Notes under the pieces: model-generated | Told to the model about the DNA's origin: nothing | Database searches by the model: none | Seen by the model: only the letters and a program-made list of their open reading frames with translations | Translations under genes and position numbers: made by a program | Part shown: piece by piece, positions 33,591 through 41,846 of the stretch | How positions within the stretch are numbered: position 1 is the first letter of the stretch | How the letters are laid out: every line of letters starts with the position of its first letter | NCBI RefSeq assembly: GCF_937958975.1 | Contig: NZ_CALGRE010000037.1 | Location: 1 to 64,000, forward strand | Direction of reading: 5' to 3' | Source: an uncultured Eubacterium sp. | Lineage (GTDB): Bacteria > Bacillota > Clostridia > Lachnospirales > Lachnospiraceae | Length of the DNA: 64,000 nucleotides

Positions 33591-33653
33591 AAACATGTGT
33601 CAGAAAAAGTGCTCTTTTGTGCAAGCACAGTCGCACTTTTCTGCCACATGTTT
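33591..33653 (-). other. spacer hairpin 2 between pgk and tpiA
   Basis: A long stem of about 20 pairs joins 33591-33612 and 33633-33653 (AAACATGTG..CAGAAAAAGTGC with GCACTTTTCTG.CACATGTTT). It is topped by TGTGC-AA-GCACA. It begins 17 bp past the pgk stop and has no T run after it. Confidence 0.65.
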
Positions 33654-33669
33654 TACACAACTCAATTGA

Positions 33670-34875
33670 TTATTTATCATTTGCTGCCACAACACCTGGC
33701 AGTTCTTTGCCCTCAAGAAACTCTAATGATGCGCCACCACCTGTTGAGATGTGTGTCATCTTTTCTCCAAATCCAAGGTTGTTTACTGCTGCTGCTGAAT
33801 CACCACCACCGATGATTGTTGTTGCATCTGTCTCAGCAAGTGCTTCTGCTACTGCGATTGTTCCGGCTGCAAGACATGGATTTTCTGATACACCCATAGG
33901 TCCGTTCCACACAACTGTCTTAGCGCTCTTAACCGCATCAGCAAATAATTCTCTTGTCTTAGGTCCAATATCAAGACCTTCTTTATCATCCGGAATATCA
34001 TTTGTTGGTACAATCATTGTCTCAATTTCAGCATCAATTGGATTTGGGAATCCGTCAGCTGCTACTGTATCAATCGGAAGTAATAATTTCTTTCCAAGCT
34101 CTTCTGCCTTTTTAATCATGTCAAGACAGTAATCAAGTTTTGTATCATCTACTAAAGAGATTCCAACATTTCCGCCCTGAGCTTTAACAAATGTATATGC
34201 CATACCGCCACCAATAATAAGTGTATCACATTTTTCAAGTAAGTTATTGATAACATTTAACTTATCAGCAACCTTTGCACCGCCTAAAATAGCAACAAAA
34301 GGTCTCACAGGATTATTTACTGCGTTTCCTAAGAAATCAATTTCTTTCTGCATTAAATAACCAACAACTGCTGTGTCAACATATTCTGTTACACCCACAT
34401 TGGAACAATGTGCTCTGTGCGCTGTACCAAAAGCATCATTTACAAATACATCGCAGAGTGAAGCAAGTTCCTTGCTGAATGCTTCACCGTTCTTTGTCTC
34501 TTCTGCTCTGTAACGTGTGTTCTGAAGAAGAACAACATCACCGTCATTCATAGCTTCCACAGCCGCTTTTGCATTTTCACCTACTACGTTGTCATCTGCT
34601 GCAAACTTTACTTCCTGTCCTAACAATTCAGAAAGTCTTACTGCAACCGGTGCAAGTGACAATTCCGGCTTTGGCTCTCCCTTTGGTTTTCCAAGATGTG
34701 AGCAGAGAATAACTTTTCCTCCGTCGTTAATTAATTTTTTGATTGTCGGAAGTGCAGCAACAAGACGATTTTCATCTGTAATAACACCTTCCTTTAAAGG
34801 TACGTTGAAGTCACAGCGGACTAAAACTTTTAACCCTTTTACATTTATATCATCAACTGATTTTTTATTAAGCAT
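33670..34875 (-). CDS. pgk: phosphoglycerate kinase
   Basis: A 401-aa two-domain enzyme making ATP from 1,3-bisphosphoglycerate. Signatures: VLVRCDFNVPLKEG (substrate Arg and Asp/Asn), LCSHLGKPKGEP, LLQNTRYRAEETKN, NDAFGTAHRAHCS, ILGGAKVADKL, and the nucleotide-binding VVWNGPMGVSE and IIGGGDSAAAVN. Normal length. ATG follows AAAGGAG. It is second in the glycolytic operon, separated from gap by a 232-bp spacer that holds a terminator and a branched hairpin element. Confidence 0.97.
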   Translation of the reverse strand: MLNKKSVDDINVKGLKVLVRCDFNVPLKEGVITDENRLVAALPTIKKLINDGGKVILCSHLGKPKGEPKPELSLAPVAVRLSELLGQEVKFAADDNVVGENAKAAVEAMNDGDVVLLQNTRYRAEETKNGEAFSKELASLCDVFVNDAFGTAHRAHCSNVGVTEYVDTAVVGYLMQKEIDFLGNAVNNPVRPFVAILGGAKVADKLNVINNLLEKCDTLIIGGGMAYTFVKAQGGNVGISLVDDTKLDYCLDMIKKAEELGKKLLLPIDTVAADGFPNPIDAEIETMIVPTNDIPDDKEGLDIGPKTRELFADAVKSAKTVVWNGPMGVSENPCLAAGTIAVAEALAETDATTIIGGGDSAAAVNNLGFGEKMTHISTGGGASLEFLEGKELPGVVAANDK

Positions 34876-34910
34876 AATTTGCTCCTTTCAATATTTTCTA
34901 CACTTTATTC

Positions 34911-35036
34911 GCCGTGCAACTCTCAGAATCCTTTGGATTCTGTTTCGTCGCGGGCTTCGCCCTATATGAATCAATATAGTCTTCTATCGCCTCGAGCAAG
35001 CTCGGGCGATTTCGTCTATATTGATTCATGCACGGC
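34911..35036 (-). other. branched, multi-hairpin spacer element between gap and pgk
   Basis: The outer arms GCCGTGCA (34911-34918) and TGCACGGC (35029-35036) enclose three perfect helices: CAGAATCC-TTT-GGATTCTG (34924-34942), GGGC-TTC-GCCC (34952-34962) and a 14-bp stem of ATGAATCAATATAG (34966-34979) with CTATATTGATTCAT (35016-35029). Inside the last is ATCGCC-CGAGC-AA-GCTCG-GGCGAT (34986-35010). The fold is cloverleaf-like in RNA or single-stranded DNA. No gene is present. Role unknown; an mRNA processing or stability element is the simplest idea. Confidence 0.7.
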
Positions 35037-35050
35037 TCATTGCCTTCGCG

Positions 35051-35085
35051 AAAAAAAGGGTCCGGCCCAAGAAAGCCGGACCCTT
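35051..35085 (-). terminator. strong intrinsic terminator directly after gap
   Basis: On the minus strand AAGGGTCCGGC pairs with GCCGGACCCTT (an 11-bp perfect stem, 8-nt loop) and is followed by seven T residues. It begins 23 bp past the gap stop. Downstream pgk has no clear own promoter, so partial readthrough would give more gap than pgk message. Confidence 0.9.
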
Positions 35086-35107
35086 GTGGATCTAAATAAT
35101 TTTTATA

Positions 35108-36130
35108 CTATGCTAATTCTGCAAAGTATTTAATTGTTCTAACCATCTGGCTTGTGTATGAGTTTTCATTGTCATACCAAGCAACTGTCTGAACTTCATA
35201 AAGGTCATCACCAATCTGGTTAACCATTGTCTGTGTAGCATCGAATAATGAACCATATGTGATACCAACGATATCAGATGATACCAATGGGTCTTCTGTA
35301 TAACCAAATGAAGCAGAAGCAGCAGCCTTCATAGCTGCGTTGATTCCTTCAACAGTAACGTCTTTACCCTTAACTACAGATGTAAGGATTGTTGTTGAAC
35401 CTGTTGGAACAGGAACTCTCTGTGCAGAACCGATTAATTTTCCATTTAACTCAGGAATAACTAATCCGATAGCTTTTGCGGCACCTGTTGAGTTAGGTAC
35501 GATATTAACTGCTGCTGCACGGGCTCTTCTTAAATCACCTTTTCTATGTGGTCCATCAAGTACCATCTGGTCGCCTGTATAAGCGTGGATTGTTGACATG
35601 ATACCTGACTGGATTGGTGCATAATCATTAAGAGCTTTTGCCATAGGAGCTAAGCAGTTTGTTGTACATGATGCAGCTGAAATAATCTTATCGTCTGCTG
35701 TTAATGTATCTTCGTTTACTGAGAAAACGACTGTTGGAAGGTCATTTCCTGCTGGAGCTGAGATAACTACTTTCTTAGCACCTGCATCGATATGAGCCTG
35801 TGATTTTGCTTTAGAAACATAGAAACCTGTACATTCAAGTACAACGTCTACATCAAGTTCTCCCCAAGGAAGCTTTGAAGCATCAGCCTCTGCATAAATC
35901 TTTAATGTCTTTCCACAAACTGTGATTGTTCCATCTTCATCGTTCGCTGAAACTTCGTCACAGTATTTATATCTTCCCTGTGATGAATCATACTTTAATA
36001 AATGTGCAAGCATTGATGGTTTTGTTAAGTCATTGATTGCAACAACTTCATATCCTTCTGCATCAAACATCTGTCTGAATGCAAGACGTCCAATACGTCC
36101 AAATCCGTTAATAGCTACTTTAACTGCCAT
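35108..36130 (-). CDS. gap: glyceraldehyde-3-phosphate dehydrogenase, type I
   Basis: A 340-aa NAD-dependent enzyme oxidising glyceraldehyde 3-phosphate to 1,3-bisphosphoglycerate. The NAD site is VAINGFGRIGRLAFRQM, the catalytic Cys is in ISAASCTTNCLAPMAK, the His in STIHAYTGDQ, and the phosphate site is RRARAAAVNIVPNSTGAAK. C-terminal WYDNENSY is typical. ATG lies behind AGGAGG. First gene of gap-pgk-tpiA-gpmI, with a strong sigma-A promoter at 36196-36224 and a Rex-like box further upstream. It is the main NADH-producing step of the pathway. Confidence 0.98.
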   Translation of the reverse strand: MAVKVAINGFGRIGRLAFRQMFDAEGYEVVAINDLTKPSMLAHLLKYDSSQGRYKYCDEVSANDEDGTITVCGKTLKIYAEADASKLPWGELDVDVVLECTGFYVSKAKSQAHIDAGAKKVVISAPAGNDLPTVVFSVNEDTLTADDKIISAASCTTNCLAPMAKALNDYAPIQSGIMSTIHAYTGDQMVLDGPHRKGDLRRARAAAVNIVPNSTGAAKAIGLVIPELNGKLIGSAQRVPVPTGSTTILTSVVKGKDVTVEGINAAMKAAASASFGYTEDPLVSSDIVGITYGSLFDATQTMVNQIGDDLYEVQTVAWYDNENSYTSQMVRTIKYFAELA

Positions 36131-36195
36131 TTGATTTTTCCTCCTAAAAATAAGAATTTAAAAATTTGTCGTTAATTTTCATTAACCTAAAAGTT

Positions 36196-36224
36196 ATTTT
36201 ACATAATAAATTTACAAATATCAA
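36196..36224 (-). promoter_or_regulatory. sigma-A promoter of gap
   Basis: On the minus strand -35 TTGATA (36219-36224), a 17-nt spacer and -10 TAAAAT (36196-36201). This gives a leader of roughly 60 nt before the gap start at 36130. A/T tracts precede the -35. Confidence 0.8.
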
Positions 36225-36251
36225 GATATTTTTATGGTTTTTATTGGATTT

Positions 36252-36269
36252 TTGTTAAATTTTTGTCAA
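36252..36269. promoter_or_regulatory. Rex-like operator upstream of gap (imperfect)
   Basis: TTGTTAA-ATTT-TTGTCAA differs from the clostridial Rex consensus TTGTTAANNNNTTAACAA at two of 14 specified positions. It lies 28 bp upstream of the -35 box and overlaps an alternative TTGACA. Rex control of gap is inferred. Confidence 0.4.
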
Positions 36270-36458
36270 TTTATAGATAATGTAATGTAAAAGTAGATTT
36301 TTATTGTCATTTTTGCTATATTTTACGATGTGTAGAACAATTATTTTCTTGAAACTCACACCAGATAACACAAACAGTATAGAAATTTTTATTACATTAT
36401 ATATTTTAAATCGTTTTTCGTTTTTTATTCATAAAATTTAAATTTACAAGGAGTGTCT

Positions 36459-37226
36459 ATGTATTCAGATTATCATGTACACAGTCTGTTTTCTTTTGAC
36501 AGCGAAGAAAAAATTAAAAGTATTTTAGAGCGGGCAATCAATCTTGGCATGAAACAAATTGCCATTACGGACCATCAGGATTTTAACTGGCCTGTAAAAG
36601 GAGAATTTCCTAATATTAATATAGATGAATATTCTGAGACAATTAATGTTTATAAAGAAAAATATAAAAATAGAATTGATGTCTTAAAAGGCATAGAGCT
36701 TGGTCTTATGAAAGGCACCTCTGCCCTATGCCAGAACCTTATTCATACATCAATGTTCGATTTTGTGATTGGCTCCTGTCATATTGTTGACAATATGGAC
36801 CCATATTATACAGATTTCTGGAATGGACGCAAAGACCGTACTGCTTTTGAACAATACTTTAACACACTATTTGATGGATTAAATGAATTTCACGAGATTG
36901 ATGCCTTAGGACACATGGATTACATTGTAAGGTATAGTCCAAATAGAGACAGTAACTACTCCGTTTCCGATTACACAGATATCATTGACGAAATTTTAAA
37001 GTTTATCATACAACGAGACATTAAATTGGAAATCAATACTTCCAATCTTGCCAAAGGATTCCGCGTTCCAAATCCCCACACTGATATTATAAAAAGATAT
37101 AAAGAATTGGGAGGTATGTATGTGACCGTTGGCTCTGATGCACATAAGGCTGAATATATCGGTTATGGTTTTGATAATATAAGAGATATTATTGACACTT
37201 ACCACCTTAAGATTTTTACGAAATAA
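36459..37226 (+). CDS. PHP-domain histidinol-phosphatase-type hydrolase
   Basis: A 255-aa PHP-family phosphoesterase with a three-metal site: DYHVHSLFSFDSEEK (His-x-His, residues 4-18), ITDHQDF (Asp-His), GIELGLMKG, GSCHIVD, DALGHMDYIVRY and GSDAHK. It is closest in size and motifs to HisK-type histidinol-phosphatase (HisJ family). ATG 36459 has AAGGAG just upstream; an in-frame GTG two codons earlier falls in that site. No other histidine gene is near, so the real substrate is not certain. Convergent with the cysteine desulfurase. Confidence 0.87.
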   Translation: MYSDYHVHSLFSFDSEEKIKSILERAINLGMKQIAITDHQDFNWPVKGEFPNINIDEYSETINVYKEKYKNRIDVLKGIELGLMKGTSALCQNLIHTSMFDFVIGSCHIVDNMDPYYTDFWNGRKDRTAFEQYFNTLFDGLNEFHEIDALGHMDYIVRYSPNRDSNYSVSDYTDIIDEILKFIIQRDIKLEINTSNLAKGFRVPNPHTDIIKRYKELGGMYVTVGSDAHKAEYIGYGFDNIRDIIDTYHLKIFTK

Positions 37227-37243
37227 CATTTGAACAGACAAAA

Positions 37244-37286
37244 GAAAACAGGCATATTTATACCACAATATAAATACCCTGTTTTC
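37244..37286. terminator. bidirectional terminator
   Basis: GAAAACAGGcATATTTATA pairs with TATAAATAcCCTGTTTTC across a short loop between two convergent genes. A runs and T runs flank it. Confidence 0.85.
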
Positions 37287-37300
37287 ATAGAGCAATTATT

Positions 37301-38425
37301 TTACTTACTCCTTAACATTCTTACATTTTCTTTTAATCTGTGTATTGTATAATCAATTTCTTCTTTAGTATTTTCTCCACAAAGCGTAATCCTTATGGTT
37401 CCATATGCATAGTTTTCCGGCACGCCAATAGCTGAAATCACATGGGACGGTTTGTCTGAACCTGAGGAACATGCCGAGCCGGAAGATATACAGATTCCGT
37501 CGTTGTCCATCAAAACTACAAGAGAGGTTCCATCAATTCCTGCAATCGTAAAGTTTGCATTTCCGGGAAGTCTTTTTATGCTGTTTCCATTTAGTCGTAC
37601 ATACGGAATCTCGCTTAAAACTCTATTAATCAGATAATTTCTCAGGTTCGTCTCTTTTTTCATTCTTTCTTGTAAATCTTTTGTCATCTCACATACTGCT
37701 CCGTTCATGCCTGCGATTCCCGCCACATTTTCTGTTCCGGAACGTTTTCCTTTTTCCTGTCCACCGCCGTAGACGAGCGGCATCATTTGCTCCGGATTTC
37801 TGATATACAAAAATCCTACACCTTTTGGCCCGTGAAACTTATGGCCGCTGGCGCTCATCATATCAATATTCATTTTTTCCACATCTATCGGAACGTGCCC
37901 AAATGCCTGAACAGCGTCTGTATGAAAAATAACATTATAATTTCTTGCTATCTCCCCAATCTCAGCTATCGGCTCTGTCGTACCGATTTCGTTATTCGCA
38001 AACATAATGGAGATTAGTGCGGTGTCACTTCTTATACTCTTTTCCACATCTCTTGGATTCACCACTCCCTGATTGTCGACATTTAAATATGTGACTTTCA
38101 TTCCCTGTTTTTCTAATTGCTCGCATTTATTTAAAATGGCATGATGTTCTATCTTTGACGTTATAATATGGTTTCCGTAATTTTTTGCGTTTTCTAAGAC
38201 CCAGTTATCAGACTCGGTTCCTCCCGATGTAAAAAAAATTTTTTCAGGTTTTCCATTAATAGCTCCTGCAATATTTTTTCTCGTCTCTTCTACCAGTTCT
38301 TTCGACATTTTTGCAAAGTTATATATTCCCGAAGGATTTCCATACATTTCATTTAAATAAGGTTCCATTGCCTGTATGGCTCCATCGCTGATTTTTGTTG
38401 TAGCTGCATTATCCAGATATATCAT
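37301..38425 (-). CDS. cysteine desulfurase (NifS/IscS family)
   Basis: A 374-aa PLP enzyme that takes sulfur from cysteine for Fe-S clusters or thio-modification. It opens IYLDNAATTKISDGAI, has TSGGTESDNWVLENA, HHAILNKCEQL, FHTDAVQAFGH, the PLP Lys in SASGHKFHGPKG, and the catalytic Cys loop ISSGSACSSGSDKPSHV. The length is group-I-like and the SSGSACSSG loop points to a NifS-type enzyme. ATG lies behind AAAGGAG. No iscU/nifU or thiI is adjacent. It is divergent from the flippase gene. Confidence 0.93.
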   Translation of the reverse strand: MIYLDNAATTKISDGAIQAMEPYLNEMYGNPSGIYNFAKMSKELVEETRKNIAGAINGKPEKIFFTSGGTESDNWVLENAKNYGNHIITSKIEHHAILNKCEQLEKQGMKVTYLNVDNQGVVNPRDVEKSIRSDTALISIMFANNEIGTTEPIAEIGEIARNYNVIFHTDAVQAFGHVPIDVEKMNIDMMSASGHKFHGPKGVGFLYIRNPEQMMPLVYGGGQEKGKRSGTENVAGIAGMNGAVCEMTKDLQERMKKETNLRNYLINRVLSEIPYVRLNGNSIKRLPGNANFTIAGIDGTSLVVLMDNDGICISSGSACSSGSDKPSHVISAIGVPENYAYGTIRITLCGENTKEEIDYTIHRLKENVRMLRSK

Positions 38426-38524
38426 GGTTTACTCCTTTTTACATATTTAAAAGTTTATAGATTTGTAGCATTTTTTCATATTTAAAGAATACATTGTATA
38501 AATAAATATTAGAAATGTGATAAT

Positions 38525-40027
38525 ATGTCGGTTAAAAATCAAATTATTAAAGGTACAATCATACTAACCCTTGCCAGTATCCTAAGCAGGGTATTAGGTT
38601 TCTTATATAGAATATTCCTCTCAAACCTAATAGGTGCAAAAGGTATGGGTATTTTTCAATTAATTTTTCCGGTTCTCGGCTTTTGTGTTGCCCTCAGTTG
38701 CGGCGGTATTCAGATTGCCGTTTCAAGATTTGTCGCAGAATCTAAAAACAATAAAGACAAGTTCCTCGTATTAATCAGCAGCATTATAATGTCCCTCTTT
38801 TTGTCATCTGCCACCGCTTTTTTACTCTACTATTTTGCCAGCCCTATTTCAGAGTACATAATAAAAAATGACGATTGTGCAATGCTGTTAAGATATGCGT
38901 CTATTACAATTCCATTTACAACATTTCATGCCTGTATTTCGGGATATTATTTGGGATTAAAGAAAACCTTTGTCCCAGCTGCCTCATCCATTTTTGAGCA
39001 GATTATCAAGGTTATTTCTATTTATATACTCGGTCTTATCTGGATAGAAAAAGGCGTAGAACTGACACCGCTAATTGCCGTATATTCCATGATAATATCT
39101 GAACTTGGTGGTGTAATTTTTTGTATTATTGCTGTAGGTGCAGAAAAGAAATATGCTTTTAAAATCAGACAACTGTTTTCTCAGATGAAAAACTTATTTT
39201 CTGTCTCTTATGTTCTCACGATTAATAAAATCATGATTACATTTTTACAGTGTTTAGAAGCTATTTTAGTACCAATTGTTCTCGTAAAAAGCGGAATGTC
39301 AAATAACGATGCATTGAGTCTGTACGGTATTCTAACAGGCATGGCGATTCCGGTTATCACCTTTCCATCTGCGATTAATACTTCTGTATCAACCATGATA
39401 CTTCCAACGATAGCGGGTGCAAATGCAGGCGGAGAAAAAAACAATGTAAAAAAGACAACAGAAGTATCTATCTGGTTTTCCCTTGTCACCGGCATTTTCT
39501 GTATCGGAATGTTTTTGTGTTATGGCGATTTTATCGGTACAACAATTTTTGGACACAGTGAAGCGGGCGATTACATAAAAATTTTAGCATGGCTTTGCCC
39601 ATTTATGTATCTTTCCATAACGCTTGGCTCTGTATTACATGGACTTGGAAAAACGAATACCGCCTTTATTCATAATGTAATAGGAACGGTTATAAAATTG
39701 TTCTGTCTCTGGTTTGTTGTTCCTGTTATTGGAATCACCGGATACCTATGGGGATTGCTTATCAGCAACCTGGTGATTACCTTCCTGCACGGTTTTTACA
39801 TATTTAAAGAAATTCATTTTTCTTTTTCTGCCACAGATAATATCATCAAACCTTCGGCATGGCTATTTTGCAGCATTGTCGCAGGAAAATTAATAAATTA
39901 CATATTAGGATTTTCTTCTTTCTCAGGAAAAATATTTGATATCGGAAAAGCACTGCTGAGCGCCGGGGTCGTTTTCTTTGTTTTTCTATATTTTCTGAGA
40001 AAAGAAATGAAATACTCACGGATATAA
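38525..40027 (+). CDS. SpoVB/MOP-type polysaccharide or lipid flippase
   Basis: A 500-aa membrane protein with about 14 helices. The opening ASILSRVLGFLYRIFLSNLI and GAKGMGIFQLIFPVLGF are typical of stage V sporulation protein B / MurJ-like MOP-superfamily flippases of Clostridia, and Arg-Phe-Val in AVSRFVAESKN is also conserved. It probably exports lipid-linked cell-wall or polysaccharide precursors. No good ribosome site precedes ATG 38525 (GAAATGTGATAAT), so initiation may be weak or the start may differ. It ends in a bidirectional terminator facing the ABC exporter. Confidence 0.85.
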   Translation: MSVKNQIIKGTIILTLASILSRVLGFLYRIFLSNLIGAKGMGIFQLIFPVLGFCVALSCGGIQIAVSRFVAESKNNKDKFLVLISSIIMSLFLSSATAFLLYYFASPISEYIIKNDDCAMLLRYASITIPFTTFHACISGYYLGLKKTFVPAASSIFEQIIKVISIYILGLIWIEKGVELTPLIAVYSMIISELGGVIFCIIAVGAEKKYAFKIRQLFSQMKNLFSVSYVLTINKIMITFLQCLEAILVPIVLVKSGMSNNDALSLYGILTGMAIPVITFPSAINTSVSTMILPTIAGANAGGEKNNVKKTTEVSIWFSLVTGIFCIGMFLCYGDFIGTTIFGHSEAGDYIKILAWLCPFMYLSITLGSVLHGLGKTNTAFIHNVIGTVIKLFCLWFVVPVIGITGYLWGLLISNLVITFLHGFYIFKEIHFSFSATDNIIKPSAWLFCSIVAGKLINYILGFSSFSGKIFDIGKALLSAGVVFFVFLYFLRKEMKYSRI

Positions 40028-40047
40028 ATGAACTGCCCCAAAACGTA

Positions 40048-40090
40048 AAACGGATATTGTGTCTCTTAAATAAAAACACAATATCCGTTT
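40048..40090. terminator. bidirectional terminator
   Basis: AAACGGATATTGTG (40048-40061) and CACAATATCCGTTT (40077-40090) form a perfect 14-bp stem between convergent genes ending at 40027 and 40101. Confidence 0.9.
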
Positions 40091-40100
40091 CTCCTATATA

Positions 40101-41846
40101 TCAACTATTATATAATTGATAATAAAATCCTTTTTTTCTGAGCAGTTCCTCATGATTTCCCTGCTCAATGATTTTTCCTGCTTTCATAACTAAAATTGTA
40201 TCCGCTTCTTTTATTGTCGACAACCTATGCGCAACAATAAATGTGGTTCTTCCCTCCATCATTTTATGAAAAGCTCTCTGTATTTTAATTTCAGTTCTTG
40301 TATCTATGGATGACGTTGCCTCGTCTAAAATCAACATCGGCGGTAATGCCAACATAACTCTGGCAATACATAAAAGCTGCTTTTGTCCCTGTGAAAGATT
40401 ACCGCCATCTTCACCGATTACCGTATCATATCCTTCCGGCAGTCTCTTTATAAAACTGTGGGCATGACTTGCTCTAGCTGCTTCAATAATTTCCTCTCTG
40501 GAGGCTTCCGGTTTTGCCATTGCAATATTTTCGGCTATTGTTGCATTTCTAAGCCAGGTTTCCTGCAATACCATTCCATATGACCTTCTTAGACTTTTTC
40601 TTGTAATATCTTTGATATTTCTATCGTCAACACTTATAATACCGGATTTCACATCATAAAACCTCATCAGAAGATTAATAATTGTTGTTTTTCCGCAGCC
40701 TGTGGGACCAACAATAGCAATTCTCTGTCCCGGCTCTACATGTAAATTTAAATCCTCAATCAGTTGTTTATCCGGGTCATAGGAAAAGCTGACATTTTCA
40801 ATATCCACTTTCCCTGACACGCTTTTTATGACTGTACTTTCATTTTCCTCTACATCTTCTACTGTTATTTCTTTAATTAAAGAGAAAACTCTTGCACTAC
40901 ATGCCAACGCATTTTGAAGCTCCGTAATTACTCCTGATATTTCATTGAAAGGTTTTGTATATTGATTTGCATAACTCAATATACAGGTCAGCCCACCCAC
41001 AGTGATTCCTCTCGTCAAAATAGCTTCTAAGCCTCCACTAATGGCAACCCCCGCATATACCAGATTATTTACAAACCTCGTCGATGGATTTGTAATAGAA
41101 GAATAAAATGTAGCTTTCACATTGACAACATTTAGCCTGTCGTTTATATCATCAAACTGACTTATCGTCTTCTCTTCCTGACCAAATGCCTGAACCACCT
41201 TAATTCCACTAAGCACTTCATCTACCAATGCTGTCTGTTCTCCACGAATTTCAGACTGTTTTCTAAACATAGAATAAGTCCTTCTTGCAATAAAACTTGC
41301 AACAAAAAATGATACCGGAGTAATAAGAATAACTACTAGCGCAATTTTCCAATTTGTCTGTAACATAAATATTAATGTAAAAAGTATCGTTATAACTCCT
41401 GTAAATAAATTGGAGAATCCCATCAACAGCCCATCCGCCAACTGGTCTACGTCCGTTATCACACTGTTTACAATATCACCGCTGGATTTTGAATCAATAT
41501 AACTTACCGGAAGTCTTTGAATCCTTGTAAAAGCTTCCTGTCTCACATCTCTTATTACATGAAATGTAATTCTATTATTACATAATCCCATAACCCATTG
41601 TGCAATTCCTGCAACAACTGCACAAATAAATATACTGAAAACCACTTCTTTTAACCCATCAAAATTAACTTTTCCCGCTGCAATAATTTTATCTGTGCCA
41701 AAACCAATGAGTTTTGGTATATAGAGAGACAAAACCACATAGACCACTGCAAGCATAATTGAACATGCTAATAAATACCAGTATTTCTTTATTCTTAGAC
41801 CCAATTCTTTGAGAGCTTCTTTTTGTGAAATTATTTTCTTTTCCAT
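40101..41846 (-). CDS. ABC exporter subunit (membrane + ATPase), canonical Walker B
   Basis: A 581-aa half-transporter: six membrane helices (about 20-320) followed by the ATPase with IVGPTGCGKTTIIN (Walker A), Q-loop MVLQETWLRN, the altered signature NLSQGQKQLL, MLILDEATSSID (Walker B with catalytic Glu) and IVAHRLST. Its start follows immediately on the stop of the other subunit, so both are made together. The two look like a heterodimeric multidrug exporter (LmrCD, TM287/288 type). Substrate unknown. Confidence 0.92.
   Translation of the reverse strand: MEKKIISQKEALKELGLRIKKYWYLLACSIMLAVVYVVLSLYIPKLIGFGTDKIIAAGKVNFDGLKEVVFSIFICAVVAGIAQWVMGLCNNRITFHVIRDVRQEAFTRIQRLPVSYIDSKSSGDIVNSVITDVDQLADGLLMGFSNLFTGVITILFTLIFMLQTNWKIALVVILITPVSFFVASFIARRTYSMFRKQSEIRGEQTALVDEVLSGIKVVQAFGQEEKTISQFDDINDRLNVVNVKATFYSSITNPSTRFVNNLVYAGVAISGGLEAILTRGITVGGLTCILSYANQYTKPFNEISGVITELQNALACSARVFSLIKEITVEDVEENESTVIKSVSGKVDIENVSFSYDPDKQLIEDLNLHVEPGQRIAIVGPTGCGKTTIINLLMRFYDVKSGIISVDDRNIKDITRKSLRRSYGMVLQETWLRNATIAENIAMAKPEASREEIIEAARASHAHSFIKRLPEGYDTVIGEDGGNLSQGQKQLLCIARVMLALPPMLILDEATSSIDTRTEIKIQRAFHKMMEGRTTFIVAHRLSTIKEADTILVMKAGKIIEQGNHEELLRKKGFYYQLYNS

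Larger units (their letters stand above)
36131..36458. other. 328-bp divergent control region between gap and PHP gene
   Basis: A very AT-rich region without genes. It holds the gap promoter, a Rex-like box (36252-36269) and the unassigned promoter of the plus-strand PHP gene. Several T-rich tracts (for example 36165-36300) may bend the DNA or act as an upstream element. Confidence 0.5.
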
